From Xiphydria camelus (Eukaryota > Arthropoda > Insecta > Hymenoptera > Xiphydriidae): a DNA stretch of 64,000 nucleotides. Numbering within the stretch: the first letter of the stretch is position 1; the number at the start of each line of letters is the position of its first letter. Made by a program: the position numbers and the translations under genes. The stretch is from contig OY783195.1 of the NCBI GenBank assembly GCA_963678675.1, positions 30,399,006 to 30,463,005 on the forward strand, written 5' to 3'. A model generated the notes under the pieces. That model made no database searches, had not been told where the DNA came from, and saw only the letters and a list, made by a program, of their open reading frames with translations. Shown here piece after piece: positions 37,901 to 51,139 of this stretch.

Positions 37901-40900
37901 TATGGATTGAATTACATTACGTTTCATTATCTTGTAAAAAACAACCACTTCTCAACGCTAATCATACGGGTTTTAATTGCAATGAGTTCTCTGATCCCAT
38001 GCGGTTGAAACGGTATCGCATCATTAGTTGGCGACTTCATCAGAACGAATATAATTTGTATGAAACGGTATAAGTAATTAGTTAAACGTCGGCAAGGATC
38101 ATCAAACGATCGCGAGTGATTCTGCAGTCGTTAAAGTATAATAATTGTGATGCGAGAAGATACAGGGGGGGATTATAGTAATGGCAGCTATTTGCGTTCA
38201 CGATGACGCACGAAGAGGTGTGTGCTCCGGCCACCGTTATTATTACTATCGACACTTATTGCTTCGATTACCTAACGGAACTACGTGCTCTTTAATGCGG
38301 TTCACATGGGGTGTAATTGCAACGACTTCTAACTACGGGCGCCCGTAAGAATTTCGCATAAATGCAGTTATTACGTCGTGTTACTTATGGGCTAATTACT
38401 ACAAAAAATAATCCACGCTAAAGTGCATCCTGCGAAAGTATATAATTCTTAGGTAAAACCACATTTCCGAAGGACAGTCCTTAATGTGAATTGAAGGCCC
38501 CCCGAGAAAGTTTTTGTCTCGTTCTTCGTCGGAATTAGTATAAAAATGTCTCAGATATATAAATTCTCTCAATTATATATCTGCAGCGAGGAGTCATAAA
38601 ATAATTTCAAGTAGATCTACCGGCTGCCCTGGAATATATAGTGCAGCAAGGTGGGTTAATCGCTCGTAATGGTGTAGGGATTGGCGCATAACCACCCTTA
38701 TAACCAGGGGGGTAACCCGTATTACTCTGCTGCATATTTCATGGGATACGAGGCACAGTCGTTCTACATTTTAAGCACGTATTAGATGTATTATTTATTA
38801 TAGGTTGAATTGTAACGGTACCTGCTACTGACACGTGTGCTTTAACAACCACTACTACTACTACTCTTACTAATCGCTTTCATTACCTAAAGAAAAATCC
38901 ATCAAGATTTGTACTCTCTCTCTCTCTGCCTTAATTATGCAAGAATAATTGCTAGTTGTGCTATATATTTCATCGTCGATCGAGTTGCAACCGACGTATA
39001 ATGCAAAGGAAATTAAATCTAATCACAAGACTTTCAAAATATGCGCTGCCATATTACATATGTAGTATCGCTACGTCGAACAGTTGCTAGTGTAATTCAG
39101 GTGCCCAGTTATTAATTTACTCGATTAATAGTCCGTTAAAGTATCGGTCAACATTTCTCAGTGACATTAGTAATTTATATAGCGTGTCTTTAAGAAAATT
39201 TCATTTTCGAATACTTCTTCCATTACCAATAATTAATTGGTCGTAATAACCACTTCGACCAAGTCTCGATAAAGGGTTTGCCAGAGGTAATCAACCGATA
39301 CGCGATCACGCTTATCTCATATCTCGTCAATCATTTTTTCAAACGCTGCAAGTAAAACGGCTTGACTAAATATTTTAGAAATGTATTAGGTATACAACTT
39401 TGCTTCCGCCGTTTTTCCAAAATTCGAGGCTTTATTGTAAAAAAAATTGTTATACATTTATGATTCAAAGTATTGTCTATCGCTGGCCACTACTTTCTCC
39501 CATACTTCGGGCGGCGTACGAATCCCGCGTTGAAAAACTGGTCATCTTGAACACCTAATAAATTATATTCAGTACAGTAAATGTTGAATTATACCAAGTT
39601 AATAATCGATTACTGTAATTTATCAAATTAAGCAAGAGGGTTCATTAATCACGTGTAGCGTATTTAAATTTTATTTTCATCTCAAATCCCACATTTTCCT
39701 CCCATCGCTTGAAGTCTTTAAAACATCTCCACCATAAAATCCCATCCTATTCCAGAATACTCGAGAATCTATCGAACCGGCGATTTCGCAAGGATCATCA
39801 AAGATACCGTCATATACGAAGGCCGGACAGACGCCCAAATTAAAATCAGAGGACATCGCGTAGATCTAGCGGAAGTGGAAAGAGCTGTTGCCGCTGCTCC
39901 AGCTATCGACAAGGCGGTAGTTCTTTGCTACAAACCTGGTGAACTGTCACAGGTAAAAAATGCGCAATCCCCTCTTCTAGGGTATCCCTTTACAGCAGAT
40001 CAACTATTTTAGTCATTCGTTTCAAAATAACACGCACCACGTATTTCTTAATTATCGGTTCATTTCACCGCCCGTCGATCAGTTTTGCAATATGTGCAAG
40101 ACAAATTGCCCTGATGAAAGAAGTACATACTATATATATTATATCAACGTCCAACTTGCAGTGGCCTCTGAAAACGCCGCAAATATTGCCGACGCCTGTT
40201 GCACAAACCTTTCTGTAATGACTTTTCGCTTGCTGTTTAACAGGCACTTGTTGCTTTCGTAACCACTAAGGAGGGTACATGCATCGCTGCTCGGCAGATC
40301 GAATCCTACCTGCAAGGCATCTTACCGCCTTATATGGTGCCCCAAGTTATCGTCGTAGAATCTATACCGTTGTTGGTAAATGGAAAGATCGACAGACAGG
40401 CGCTGTTGAAGGAGTACGAAATGTTCCATGATAACGGTGAGTAGGGAATATTTTTATTCGAGAATTAAATAACATCGGACTATATTTCATTCGAAGAAAA
40501 ATATGACCTGCGATGTTTTCGAAATCGTAACACGTACTATCCTTCGTAGAATATGTACGAATGATCGATTGCGACTACAGTGGCGTATCAGAGGAGGACC
40601 TCGCCAAGGCAAAAATCCTGTTTCCAACCGTGGCCTCTGTGGTCGGACGCAGTGGTCGAGCTGCAGTCACGATTGACGCGAACTTTTACGAATTAGGCGG
40701 CAATTCCCTCAACTCCATATACACCGTAACCAAACTGCGAGATCAGGGATACACGATCAGTATCACTGACTTCATTACTGCCAAGAATATGAGGGATATC
40801 TTAAAGAAGATGCAAGTCGATAGCGACGTGGAATCGATGGAAGAGACGGATAATGCGAGGATGTATGTCGCGGAGGAACTGAATGATTCACATAAAGAGG

Positions 40901-41759
40901 ATGCGATACAGTTAGTAGTTTCTCTTAATTGATCACAGAATATACACGGTCCGGATTTCGGGACACCGTGTAAAATTATCGAAATAAAATTATCACATAT
41001 AAAATATAAATGAACATTTGTGTTTTAGAATGGTCACCGACAGTTTTTACTTCAAAGCGGATCTCGAACGGTGGCTCATGCCGGACATATCGAGGGATGA
41101 TTATAAGGAGCTCATGGAGAAGCTTTGGGATCCCCTGGTGGAGAAGGGATTGAGCTTTGTGATCAAGTCTGCGGAATCGGACGGAAAGCCTATCGGCATC
41201 GGGTTGAACTTTGACGCCCTGGACGAGCCGGAAGTCGTTATTACGTCAAAACTGACAATCGTGTTCGACTTTCTCGAATACTTGGAGGGACCGATCAGGA
41301 ATGAAAAATTGCCGAAAGGGAAAGGGCAGATTCTTCACAGTTTTATGATGGCTACGAATAGCGCTCTAGGCCCTGGTGAAAAAGTGGTCGTTATGCGGGA
41401 AATGGAACAAGAGTGCCTCGAAGTAGCCAGGAGAAAAGGTTTCGCGGGGATTTTTACGACAAATACTAGTCCGCTTACGCAGGTAATTGCTCATTATGAA
41501 AGTAGAAGAAAAAAAAACACAGAATGCTAAAAATCCTTCGTTCATAGAAAACAAAGTACTTACTACGATTGATGAAATTCAGTTGGAAAACTTATTTTTT
41601 TATTTAATCAATTTCCAGCAACTCGGCACAGACGTCTACGGTTACAAGGTGCTGTTAGATTATCAGGTGAATAAGTACGTCGCGCCGAATGGCAGTAAAC
41701 CGTTCGGTAAAGCACAGGACGACCAAAGAGCAATTTGTTCATGGAAAACCGTACAGTGA
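34987..41759 (+). CDS. e: Ebony, beta-alanyl amine synthetase (NRPS-like)
   Basis: Twelve coding exons: 34987-35119, 35274-35549, 36516-36674, 36775-37001, 37116-37178, 37273-37483, 37574-37741, 39756-39952, 40244-40436, 40550-40910, 41029-41482, 41619-41759; 860 aa, near fly Ebony in length. The adenylation domain has LYTSGSTGVPKG (179-190), NFYGSTE (326-332), YRTGD (418-422) and NGKID with catalytic Lys526. The carrier domain has LGGNSL, with Ser595 as the phosphopantetheine site. The C-terminal part (about 664-860) is the amine-selecting condensing region, as in Ebony. The family joins beta-alanine to dopamine, histamine and other amines in epidermis and glia, for cuticle tanning and transmitter inactivation. 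All junctions keep frame; exon 10 uses donor CA/GTTAGT. The ATG directly follows an intron-like acceptor, implying a non-coding first exon. Confidence 0.96.
37742..39755 (+). other. ebony intron 7, largest coding intron
   Basis: A 2.0-kb intron without a recognised exon. It holds a short (CT)n tract near 38915 and (ACT)n near 38850-38866. Other ebony coding introns are below 1 kb. Confidence 0.6.
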
Positions 41760-43187
41760 GATTGTTCATCTAACTGTAACGACTACCGAAGAAACGATGC
41801 AGTGACGTTTTTTCCCGGTCAGTATATACGAAATATCACTGGATTTTCGTGCTCAAATGTATATAGACTTGTAAATAGATGAAAACGTGTGCTTTCAATT
41901 ATATCGTTAAAGTGCCCGATAAATTAGAGCTAGTAGTTGTTGTTACAAATGATGAAATCTCACTAAACTTCTGTAAAATGTAAATACATACGATCTGTAA
42001 CTATATTTTCATTGGTTCGTCGCGTTGAAACTTTAAAAATCATTTCTTTGTTTAATTAATAATGCCCTTTACCATGTAAAAATATTCAGATATCTAACGA
42101 TAGAGAACAGAAGCAATTCTCCTTCATAACGTATAAATTAAATAATCAACATGACAATAAAAGATATAGACGCTCTAATAAAAACATACTGTATTAATAT
42201 AAAATGTATTTAATTGATACCGAAAGAATTGAAATCTAATCATTAGAAGCTTAAAACGTTGAATAGTCTCCTTAAATGCTCACGTATAGATTAATGCTAA
42301 TAAGAGATGAGATGCACAGTAGGCTGTAGATGTAAATCAAAATATATCATTTATTTATCTCCGTAAAATATATGATATTATATATATTATAATAAATAAT
42401 ACATCACACACACAATGGAATTTATTTTTCTTATCCTCATTATTTATATATAATAGTTCATATATTACATACATATCATTTTTTAATAGTAATTCGTACG
42501 ACTACATTACCATACCTACAGCGACAATTTCTTTGTTAGTTGTTAGTTGCGTGTATGAGAGTACCGGTAATAATGAAGGACTTGGATGACATTTAAGTTG
42601 TCTGGTAGTAAGTTGATAGGAAAACATTTCTTAGCACAACTTGGACTTCAAATGAAATATATCATCATGGATAATAAATGCATGCATGAATAATCAAAAC
42701 ATAATAAACTGAAATACGAAAAGCCACGGCCAAGTGTTACGTTGTAAGTAATCATGATTAAAAAATCAGAAATGTCTAGAGGTAGACAAAACTAGTTGTA
42801 CTATTAACGAATATAGTTCAAATTCATTCAGAGAAATGAACATTTTGTAATGATTTTCTCAACTCTTGCCAGCGTTTAATAAAATTTTAATAATTATTTA
42901 AGGGTTAATTGGGCATTAAACGTGAGCATAGAAAGGAATGATATGAGTATTAATAATTAATACAGCACAAGGAATATTCGGGTGCAGGTACTCATATACA
43001 ATCAGAGTTAAGCTGACTGCTTCTTGCTGTTATAAAATTTATACAAATAACCGATATATACAGTACTGTAAATTTTTAAGTAAAGAATTATAGTTAAATT
43101 ACATACATAGCATTTGAAATAATAGAGAAGCAACAAATAATTGCAATTCTATAAAATAATATCAATGTGTTATTTTTACCACTGATA
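41760..43187. other. 3' UTRs and intergenic between ebony and DENND10
   Basis: AT-rich convergent region. AATAAA at 42156-42161 (+), about 400 bp after the ebony stop, is a plausible poly(A) signal. Several TTTATT words (42353 and after) could serve the opposing gene. No ORF of interest. Confidence 0.5.
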
Positions 43188-45245
43188 TCACAGCATGAAG
43201 AGTTGCTCAGAAATGGCTAAGTTGATAAGAAAATTCTCGACTGCCGGTGCCAAATTCCGTTCTTTAAAGGTCTCCACGGATACCATTTTTCTACCATCGG
43301 GAGTTTGAATCGTAGCCAAGGATTTTAATTGGTTTAGAAGATCCTGAGTCTTATCAGAAATTTCCGATATTATTTGCGTTTCAGAATACGACTGATTTTC
43401 GCAGAGCTGAACCATAAAGAGTGCTATCTCTTTATGAGTCTTGGTCATTGTTAGACTCTCTGGAAGTAATCCAAAAATCAATTTCTCCCGCCCTGAATTC
43501 CATCGGACAGAAACAGAAATACCCATTGCCCTTCAATCGTAATTACCTTTCGCGTGCGGAGCTACGGTAATTTCCCGTGCAGGTAAATTTACGAGTAAGT
43601 CATACAATTCAGTCCGCGATAAAATTGAACTGTCGCTACATCCTGCGATGTAATCAGAGTAGCTCTAAAAATATTACACGTTCAATTTGAGTCATTTTTA
43701 TGAGAGGAAAATAAACGAAAAGTTACATAGAAGCAATTACTTGTTATAATTAAGATAGCATCATTTTAAAAAAAAATAATACGTGTAGAATTGAAACAAT
43801 GAACCGTGCATAAATTACGCGATGAATTATTCCCATAAACGGTGACTCATTGCATCCTTTCACCGTCAATTCAATGAGTGAAAGTGCATAAACGTTACGT
43901 AAATCAAAATTGTCTTGTATCGCTGATATCATGCTCTATATCTATATTAACTAACATCCATACTACCTATGACTGACCTTTAATTCTGCCAGTTCATCGC
44001 GTACTAAATCAACCCACGGAAAGAGGCTATCGGTAACTTTCCGATGCCTCATAAGAGCAGGAAAAGTTCTGATCCATTTGAGCAATTGTTCCAAACTATG
44101 ATGATACACGATTATTCGTTTCTTAAGAAGAATAGCCGTGTAAATCAAAATAGTTTCCAACTCGAAAGTCTTTATTAACCCCCTGACGTTAGTATCGGCT
44201 ACAGACCGTCGACCATTGAAATCATCGGATATGAAAGTGCCATTTTCTTGCGTAGTGCAAGAGCCTTTCGTGAAAACAGCTAAATACAATCGCAAGAGTT
44301 CTGTCGGATTTCCAGTCTTACAGTAAGTTTTACTTAATATGCGACAGAGCACTTCATATTTTTGCGGATTATAATCTTTGGCGAACAGTACTAGCGCAAA
44401 TTGTTTCACCTAAGAATAAATGAGATCCGCGTCTCTGTTACTCAATTCACTTGAGAAAAGAGAATTATCTTTTGTCCTTGCAGTTTTTGCTCTACTCTTT
44501 CATTTCATAATAACTTTACGTTAATAACAAAAAGAAGACTCACCCTGGGCAGTTTATCCGAATCGAACACTTCGCTACATTGTATGTAAAACCAATCTTG
44601 ACCATGTCTCGTGCAAATGAACGGTAAGGAACTATTATTTTCCGATTGCGAGTTACATTTTCTCGTAACTACAGACTTCTGCGACTTCGAAATATAGGGG
44701 TATGTCCAAGTCCATAAGACATCTCCATTGCAATCCTTTTCTGTGTAACATATATAATAAGGATCACAAACGATATTATTAGTAAATAAAACACAGCAAA
44801 CTTATTATGATAAGACGTTGCAGAGTTATAAAGATCGCAATTTCTTAACATATTTTATATAGAATACTTCACAACTTTATAAACAGAAGGTTGGGCGTGG
44901 AATGTTCACACGAAGGAATAAGAAAAATCGAAAGAGAGAAGCAATTGAACAGAGAATTGCATTCGACCGAAATAAAGCGAAATTTGGATGTGTGTTTCAA
45001 CCAAACTTTAGTTAAACGAATACCGCCGTTATCTTTATTAAAAGTATCGAGCTTGCTACCGCCGAAGCAGTAAATCGAAACGACACAGCTCTATGACTTA
45101 TAAAGGAAGAGGCGAATGATTGTATCAAAAGATTAGAAACTTATTTTAGACTGAATGAGAAAAACTATCGATACGATTAAATAATCAAACTTTTATTAGA
45201 ATTACCGATTATACTACACGAAAGTAAATCTACCAGAGGCGCCAT
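43188..45245 (-). CDS. DENND10: DENN domain-containing protein 10 (FAM45)
   Basis: Five exons on the minus strand: 45245-45206, 44740-44544, 44409-43978, 43664-43547, 43459-43188; 352 aa, close to human DENND10 (about 357). Recognisable family blocks, in order: EKDCNGDVLWTW near the start, FALVLFAKDYNPQKY, YLAVFTKGSCTTQENGTF, ETILIYTAILLKKRIIVYH, and a C-terminal ENFLINLAISEQLF. DENND10 is a small, divergent DENN protein linked to Rab27/late-endosome and multivesicular-body homeostasis. The first exon encodes only MAPLVDLLSCSII and is easy to miss; it joins in phase 1 to rebuild Glu14. The gene is head-to-head with Rabenosyn-5, the two ATGs 600 bp apart, suggesting a shared promoter. Fully intact. 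Confidence 0.93.
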
Positions 45246-45845
45246 TTTATGACTCTATCGCCGGCTGCGCGGTACGGTATGCGCGGACCAAATATCAGCT
45301 GTTCGAGCCCAATAGTAAAAAAAAATGAGAAATTTCAAAAAATGATGTAAGAGCATTACGAAATGTAAACGTTGTGATTCTCCGACAGGCGGCTTAATTC
45401 TCGAGCATCTATTTGAATCGAGAAATAAATTGCTTTTCATTAGGTAAACTTTTCAGAACTTATTTTGCGCTATCCCTATAGATCATTAGAAACCGAAGTA
45501 TAATCACCGGTTTTCATCAAATTTTAGAGCAAAACTCCTTTTCATTCTAAGGAAAACCATTCTTCAGCATTACAATAAGCTTATGAATCAACTAGCATAA
45601 TTATTTATTGAACGTTAATGAAGAATAGGTACATAATAACGGTACATCATCATGACCCGCCCCACTTTCATTCGATTTGCGTGCACTTGTGCCAGCTGAT
45701 TGTAATCAGCATGACTGCCAACATAAGGAAAAGAGTCCTTTTAAAACATAAGTGACAGCGGATGTGACAGTTCTAAATAAAGACACGATAAAATCTTTAA
45801 AAAAGGATATTTATTTTCCGATAGTACTAAATATCGCGCTTCACG
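45246..45845. promoter_or_regulatory. bidirectional promoter region, DENND10 / Rabenosyn-5
   Basis: 600 bp between two divergent start codons, with no TATA box at the expected places. Contains an AT-rich core and no repeat element. Two endosomal-trafficking genes fire outward from it; co-regulation is inference. Confidence 0.5.
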
Positions 45846-48438
45846 ATGGCAGAAAATTCCGAAGTGCTCGAAGGATTCATATGTCCCATGTGCATAACGG
45901 ATTTGAAAACTCCGAATCAGCTAACCAAACATTTCGAAGAGTTTCACAACGACGATCCGGAAATATTGAAGTCTTTGAAAGGTAAGTCCCTTTAAAATAT
46001 TCGTCTCTGCACTTAACTTCTTGCTTAGCCAATTTCTGGAACGTGCGAGAGTTTTTGAGTGATTTCTGTCAAAATATTCACTCACAAGTCATGTGTAACC
46101 CTTACATTGCTATCAAAAGTACTTCCATTATCTCGCTGCTTTCAGATTTATTTGGTAAAGCAAAAAAAAAAATCATGAAACAGGATGAATCACCAGAGAC
46201 GTTCCCCAATCCGATCGTTCGCCCTAATCGTCAAAGGAATGTAGAAATTAATTGGGGACCTCAAGAAATAGGTATTAGTTTCTATCGCATTAAGATTGGT
46301 AGCTTTCTAAAATAATTCAAAGGCGCATCTTTCAGGTGTTTGTAATTCTCATACAAAGTACTTCAGAGAAATCAGAAATACGAGGGTCGAAAGATATTCG
46401 ATGGAAACTAACAAGCTATTGATTCGTCTGGATAAATTATTGTATAATTTACCTACGGATCCTATCGACAGAAAAGGTTTTTTCACATGATTGCAGCACC
46501 CAAACATTTCCTTCAAATTTCACTAATAAATCTGTATGAAACTAGGCAAAGATAATTATAAGAAATACAATGCATTAGGCTCTAGAATGTATGATAATAG
46601 CGTTTCTATTTCCCCCTTATGATCTTGTACAAAAAGAGAACATCATCTCATCGCTACTTCTTTTCGTAAACTAGTTCACGAACGCGCCATTGTGCCATGG
46701 ATTGACGAGAAAGACGTTAGATTATGCCCAACGTGCGCTAGAAGTTTTCACGTTGCGAGGAGAAAGCATCATTGCAGGCTCTGTGGAGCAGTCATGTGTC
46801 ATGACTGCACCATGTTTCTGTCGTTGTCAGACGCACGTAAGCCAATCGGCAAAGGCGAATAGCTATAGGAGAATGAATGAAATAAAAAGCGCCAGCCGTT
46901 TCGTTTAAAGGGTTTAAGTCAATTCGGTGCTTTCCAGGCAAAATGACGAGTCCCGTCTCCTTTCAAGACGACTCCGCCGTTTCTCCCACATCTTCGGGAT
47001 CCCCGATCACCGGTCGCTTGGTACGCGCAGGCATAGGTTTGACCAAATTGGCGCGTTCCCCCTCGAGTGGAAGCTTGAATAGCGTTTTGTCGCTGGTCAA
47101 TGATTCGGCGACCGGCGAACAGCAATTCAGACTTTGCGTTCATTGCAAAAATCTTCTCGATACGAGAGAACGACTGAAAGCGAGGCAACTCGCTAAACCG
47201 ATCGTATGTCAGTTTTACGAGAAGATGCGCTCTCATATGGACGAAGCTAACCGATATTTAGAAATGTATACAAAGATGTGCGAATCCCTCAAGTACGATA
47301 TGTAGTTTTTTTCTTCTCCCATTTTCCTATCCTATTCCTACTGCTGCTTTACATCGATATCCCAAACAGTAAAGCTTTTTAAGATATCTAACAAGAGTCT
47401 CGAGAACGTCTCATGTCCCATATTATAACTACTCATAAAAGAGAAGCATAAGACGTCCTCAAGATGACTTCCAGATGTCTGAGTTTCATGTTGTTTGGGT
47501 ACAGCTTTCTTAACACGATCCTGAAATTGCATTCAATGTTCTCGTTTCACTCCAGTCTCCCTTAAAATCACAAGAGTTCCACTATACAGATTGATTTTCG
47601 CGGAAACTGGAGCAACAAGAATTAACATCGAATGCAAACCCCTTGGTTACGCCGTGTCATCGATATAATCGCAACTTTTTCTAATGCTTTAGCGAGGGGG
47701 AAACCACTTACGACTTGCGAGACGCTCAGTTGCTACGAATTAAAATCGCAAAAGTGGGTGAGAACATAGACACGATCAGTAAAAGAATTCTAGCCTTGAG
47801 TTCGATGGACATGGACGGTCCTTCTCAGGGCCAGGAGCTCAGACTCCATCAGATGGTTAGATCGACGGCGATGCTATTTCTAAAAGAGCATTTGCTGAGT
47901 GCCGCTTCCCTTCCTACCGAAGAGGAGTATAAAATGTTGCAAGAGAAGCGGCAACAGAGAATAGAAGCTCGAATTGCGTACGAGAAACAGTTGGAAATGG
48001 AGGAGAGGCAGAGAGAGAAGCGAAGGGAGCAACAGAGGGGAGATGTACGAACGGCACAAGCGGATTCGTCTGCGAAAAATGACCAGGTAAGAACCACTTT
48101 CATATTCGATAAATCGCATCATATCTCGTTTAGCAATTCTTGCGGTATTTCCTATGTGAAGTCGCGAGTTGCCACTGATGTTTTTCAACACACTTATCGT
48201 CTCTTTGACCGCGTCGCAGTTAATACTCGACCAATCTCGCGGATGGGGTCCAACGGGTCCAGCCCCTATGCTCTCTACTGCAGACCCACTCATCGAGCAG
48301 ATGAGTAATCTTCGTTCTTATATTAAGCAGGCTAGGGCTGAATGTAAATTTGACGAAGTTGCTACTTTAGAGAGTAATTTAAAGGAACTTCAAAGTGCTT
48401 ATTTTGCCATGAAGCAAGACGCTGATGGCGAAGCGTAG
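45846..48438 (+). CDS. Rbsn-5: Rabenosyn-5, FYVE-domain Rab5 effector
   Basis: Seven exons: 45846-45981, 46146-46271, 46336-46476, 46675-46836, 46938-47292, 47693-48086, 48220-48438; 510 aa, like the fly protein. An N-terminal C2H2 finger uses Cys13, Cys16, His29, His34. The FYVE finger starts VPWIDEKDVRLCPTC with RRKHHCR (163-169), the PI3P-binding signature; zinc cysteines are 152, 155, 168, 171, 176, 179, 255 and 258. About 75 Ser-rich residues are inserted before the last CxxC pair, as in other rabenosyns. A charged coiled coil (EEEYKMLQEKRQQRIEARIA) and a C-terminal helical hairpin (DPLIEQMSNLRSYIKQA), the Rab-binding type, follow. The protein recruits Vps45 to early endosomes for fusion. 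Exon 5 must use the donor AA/GTACGA, joining to CGAGGG of exon 6; reading through meets a stop at 47303. Confidence 0.95.
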
Positions 48439-49165
48439 TCTTTAAATAATGGCATAAATAATATATACGTATATATATTAGTGATAAAAATTAGTAATAA
48501 AAATATTCTTTAAATTCGATTAGCACTGTCAGAGAATGCATTAGCTAAATAAAAAATCTAATCGATAGGTAATTACGGGATCCACGGACCGCGAATGAAC
48601 AAATTTTTGTTTTACAAGTCGTATGGAATTTCACGATGCTGCAGTGATAAAACCGCCGCTAGAAAGTAGCGGTATTTGTTTTTTTCCTCGTTTTTATTAT
48701 TTGATGGCTGGCTTTAACCTACGAATTTTGTACTAAAAGTATAAGATTAATACTCTGAAAGAGTATTAAGGTCTAAACGCATCAACCTGCGCCATTGTTC
48801 GCTAGTGATGACCTTTTCAGGACGAATCCATATTCGCGAATGTATAAATACGAATGAAGATATGCAATAAACTTTCAACGCGCAGGGAATGTTCCTATAT
48901 TTCATAATAATTACATTTCAAATGTATATACAGTGGAATAGAGGCTGTATATTATTTTATGTTTACAGTATCTACATACTTATTTCTATCATTATTTATA
49001 AAATTTACATGAATGTGTATGGTACGAAAAAATAAATCTTTTCAACATCATATCTTTATCCCTTGAGATGTTTTTTTTGTCAAGGAAGTAATAGCCACAA
49101 CTAGCTACAATCTTCAACCATGCGAAAAAAGATTCTAAATTGATATATCTACACTGTTTATATTA
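48439..49165. other. convergent 3' UTRs of Rabenosyn-5 and tube
   Basis: AATAAA occurs at 48496-48501 and 48549-48554 (+), usable by Rabenosyn-5. The rest is AT-rich with no ORF. Confidence 0.5.
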
Positions 49166-50580
49166 CTATAACTGCAAAACAAATTGAGGAACCAGTTCAG
49201 ACTTGGTTTCCATCAATTTTGTCTCCAGCTTACGCGACTCGTTGCATTCTAAAACAGTAATCGGCAGCTCCTGCATGTTCACAGCGTACATGGAAGCATT
49301 TTCCTGGTTCGCGTTAGGCGGTTCAACACAATTTACAGAAAGCTCAGTACTCAATTCTATTTTACTACTTTCCAGTCCGAGTTGAACGACGAATTGGGGT
49401 AATTCAGACGATGTTATTTCTGTTTGGTCTTCAGAAATTGAGCTCGAGGTATCGAAGCTTTGAGTGCTCGCAGTCAGGGCATCAAAATTGGGGAGATTCG
49501 AAGAATTAGTTATAACATTCGCGTCGTATTTACTCGACGCGTTCGACGAGTTCCATTCTCCTCTAGCAATTTGGTTTACGTATAAAGGAAGCTCTTTCGA
49601 CGTTAGCTCTTCCCGAGAGCAACCCGCGGTACGATTAAAATCGGCTACGGTTGCCGGTAATTCTTGCGTAGTTATTCGCAAACAGTTTTGATTAATGCTT
49701 CGGACGGAGTTATTATCTGTATTAACAGTTTCACCTGCGTTTAAACTACTCGCACTGAATTTTATTAGGTCGGAAGTTTGTACCTCGTTCCTGGAATTCG
49801 TCCCACTCTTCATATTCGTATCTACATCACTTCGAGGAGGACACGGACTTAGGTTCCCGGACAGGTCCGAAGGATAAGTCATTTTATTTAAGTGACTTTC
49901 CAACAACACATCAGAATCACACTCCATACTGTCTGTCTTAAAGTTCTTTGTTTGCACATGTCTCAGTAATTCGCAAATGTCCACCCTCGCGGCTGGTCCT
50001 GTCTTTGGTCGTTCCGGAGGCTCCTCTGTAAGATACGAAAATATAAAATTTAAACGGGTTATTGAACGAACAAATTGAGGATAAATAAATAACCACGGGT
50101 AAATGAAGAAATTCCTCGGTGAATGCCCGCAAAATAATCAAGGAACATGAAACAAGCGTAATCGAAAACTTACCATTCAAAAGCTCAGTGGCTATGTAAT
50201 CAGCCGCTCTGAACAGTTCTGCTTTCACGAGGAGATTTAACGTAGATCTTAATGTTGGTCTTTTTCCCATCGTGGACCATTCTTCCAAGAATATTTCGGC
50301 CGCATTTCTTTTTTTCTCACGTGCCTCCTGCTCGAGCAGCCTGCAATTGAAGAAGACTTTGAATATTCGCCAAAACGAACCAATTAAGTTACTAAATAAA
50401 TATTTTTAACAGCTATCACAAAGCAACTTACGCAATGTGTTCGCCATTGAATTCTGGCACATTCTCTATCTTCGGTATAATTGCCACTAATTCTTTCCAC
50501 ACGTCGGAAATACTTAAAATACTCGCGAGCTTGTTAATTTCAGCTGGCATCAACTTCCGGATCTGCGTGTTCGCATCCAT
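49166..50580 (-). CDS. tub: Tube, Toll-pathway death-domain adaptor
   Basis: Three exons on the minus strand: 50580-50432, 50340-50174, 50025-49166; 391 aa. Residues 8-125 form the death domain; the block EEWSTMGKRPTLRSTLNLLV followed by KAELFRAADYIATELLN is strongly Tube-like. Tube bridges MyD88 and the kinase Pelle downstream of Toll in dorsal-ventral patterning and immunity. No kinase domain follows, as in fly Tube and unlike IRAK4-like relatives. The C-terminal 170 residues are Ser/Thr/Asn-rich and carry copies of an (E)LPxxVxxL motif at 227, 250, 313, 358 and 383-391, with a weaker LPNF near 283. They recall the short repeats described in the C-terminal half of fly Tube. The last copy ends the protein (VPQFVLQL). 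Intact. Confidence 0.93.
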
Positions 50581-51139
50581 GGTTCGTTTGCGCTGATCGT
50601 TTCGGTTTTGTAAAGTACCTAAACAAATTTACGGTTATCGCGCGCGCACGTTTGCACGAGAGTCGTAAGAAATGTCGAGCTGTCGCGATTCTTTCACTAG
50701 TAAACGCGTATGAAATCACCGGGAGTACCACGTACGACGTGACGTTTCAAACTGACGTTTCATTTGCGACTGCCTCGGGGCGACATGGCTCCAACGGTGA
50801 CGTCATAAAATCCCGTTACGGCACATCCGTTTTTTAAACGTCATGTACAGTCCGTACGATATCTGTTCAGCCAGAATTCCTAGAAGACGGCTGCGTCACT
50901 TTCTTGAAATTATCCCCATTCCACCTGAGTTGGAGACATTGGCGGCGCAGCGTTTGCCGTAGTAGATTGCATTATTTGCATACCGTGTTTTGCAGTCGTT
51001 TTGAGAGTATATCGTCCTGTGCATTTTCAGTTTAATTCCTTATTAAAAGAAATCAATTGAGGCGAAAAAGAAAATTAAGGAATTTGAAAGTATGCCACTA
51101 TTTTCAAGCGTTAGACCGTTGCGTTTCGAGAATACCGCC

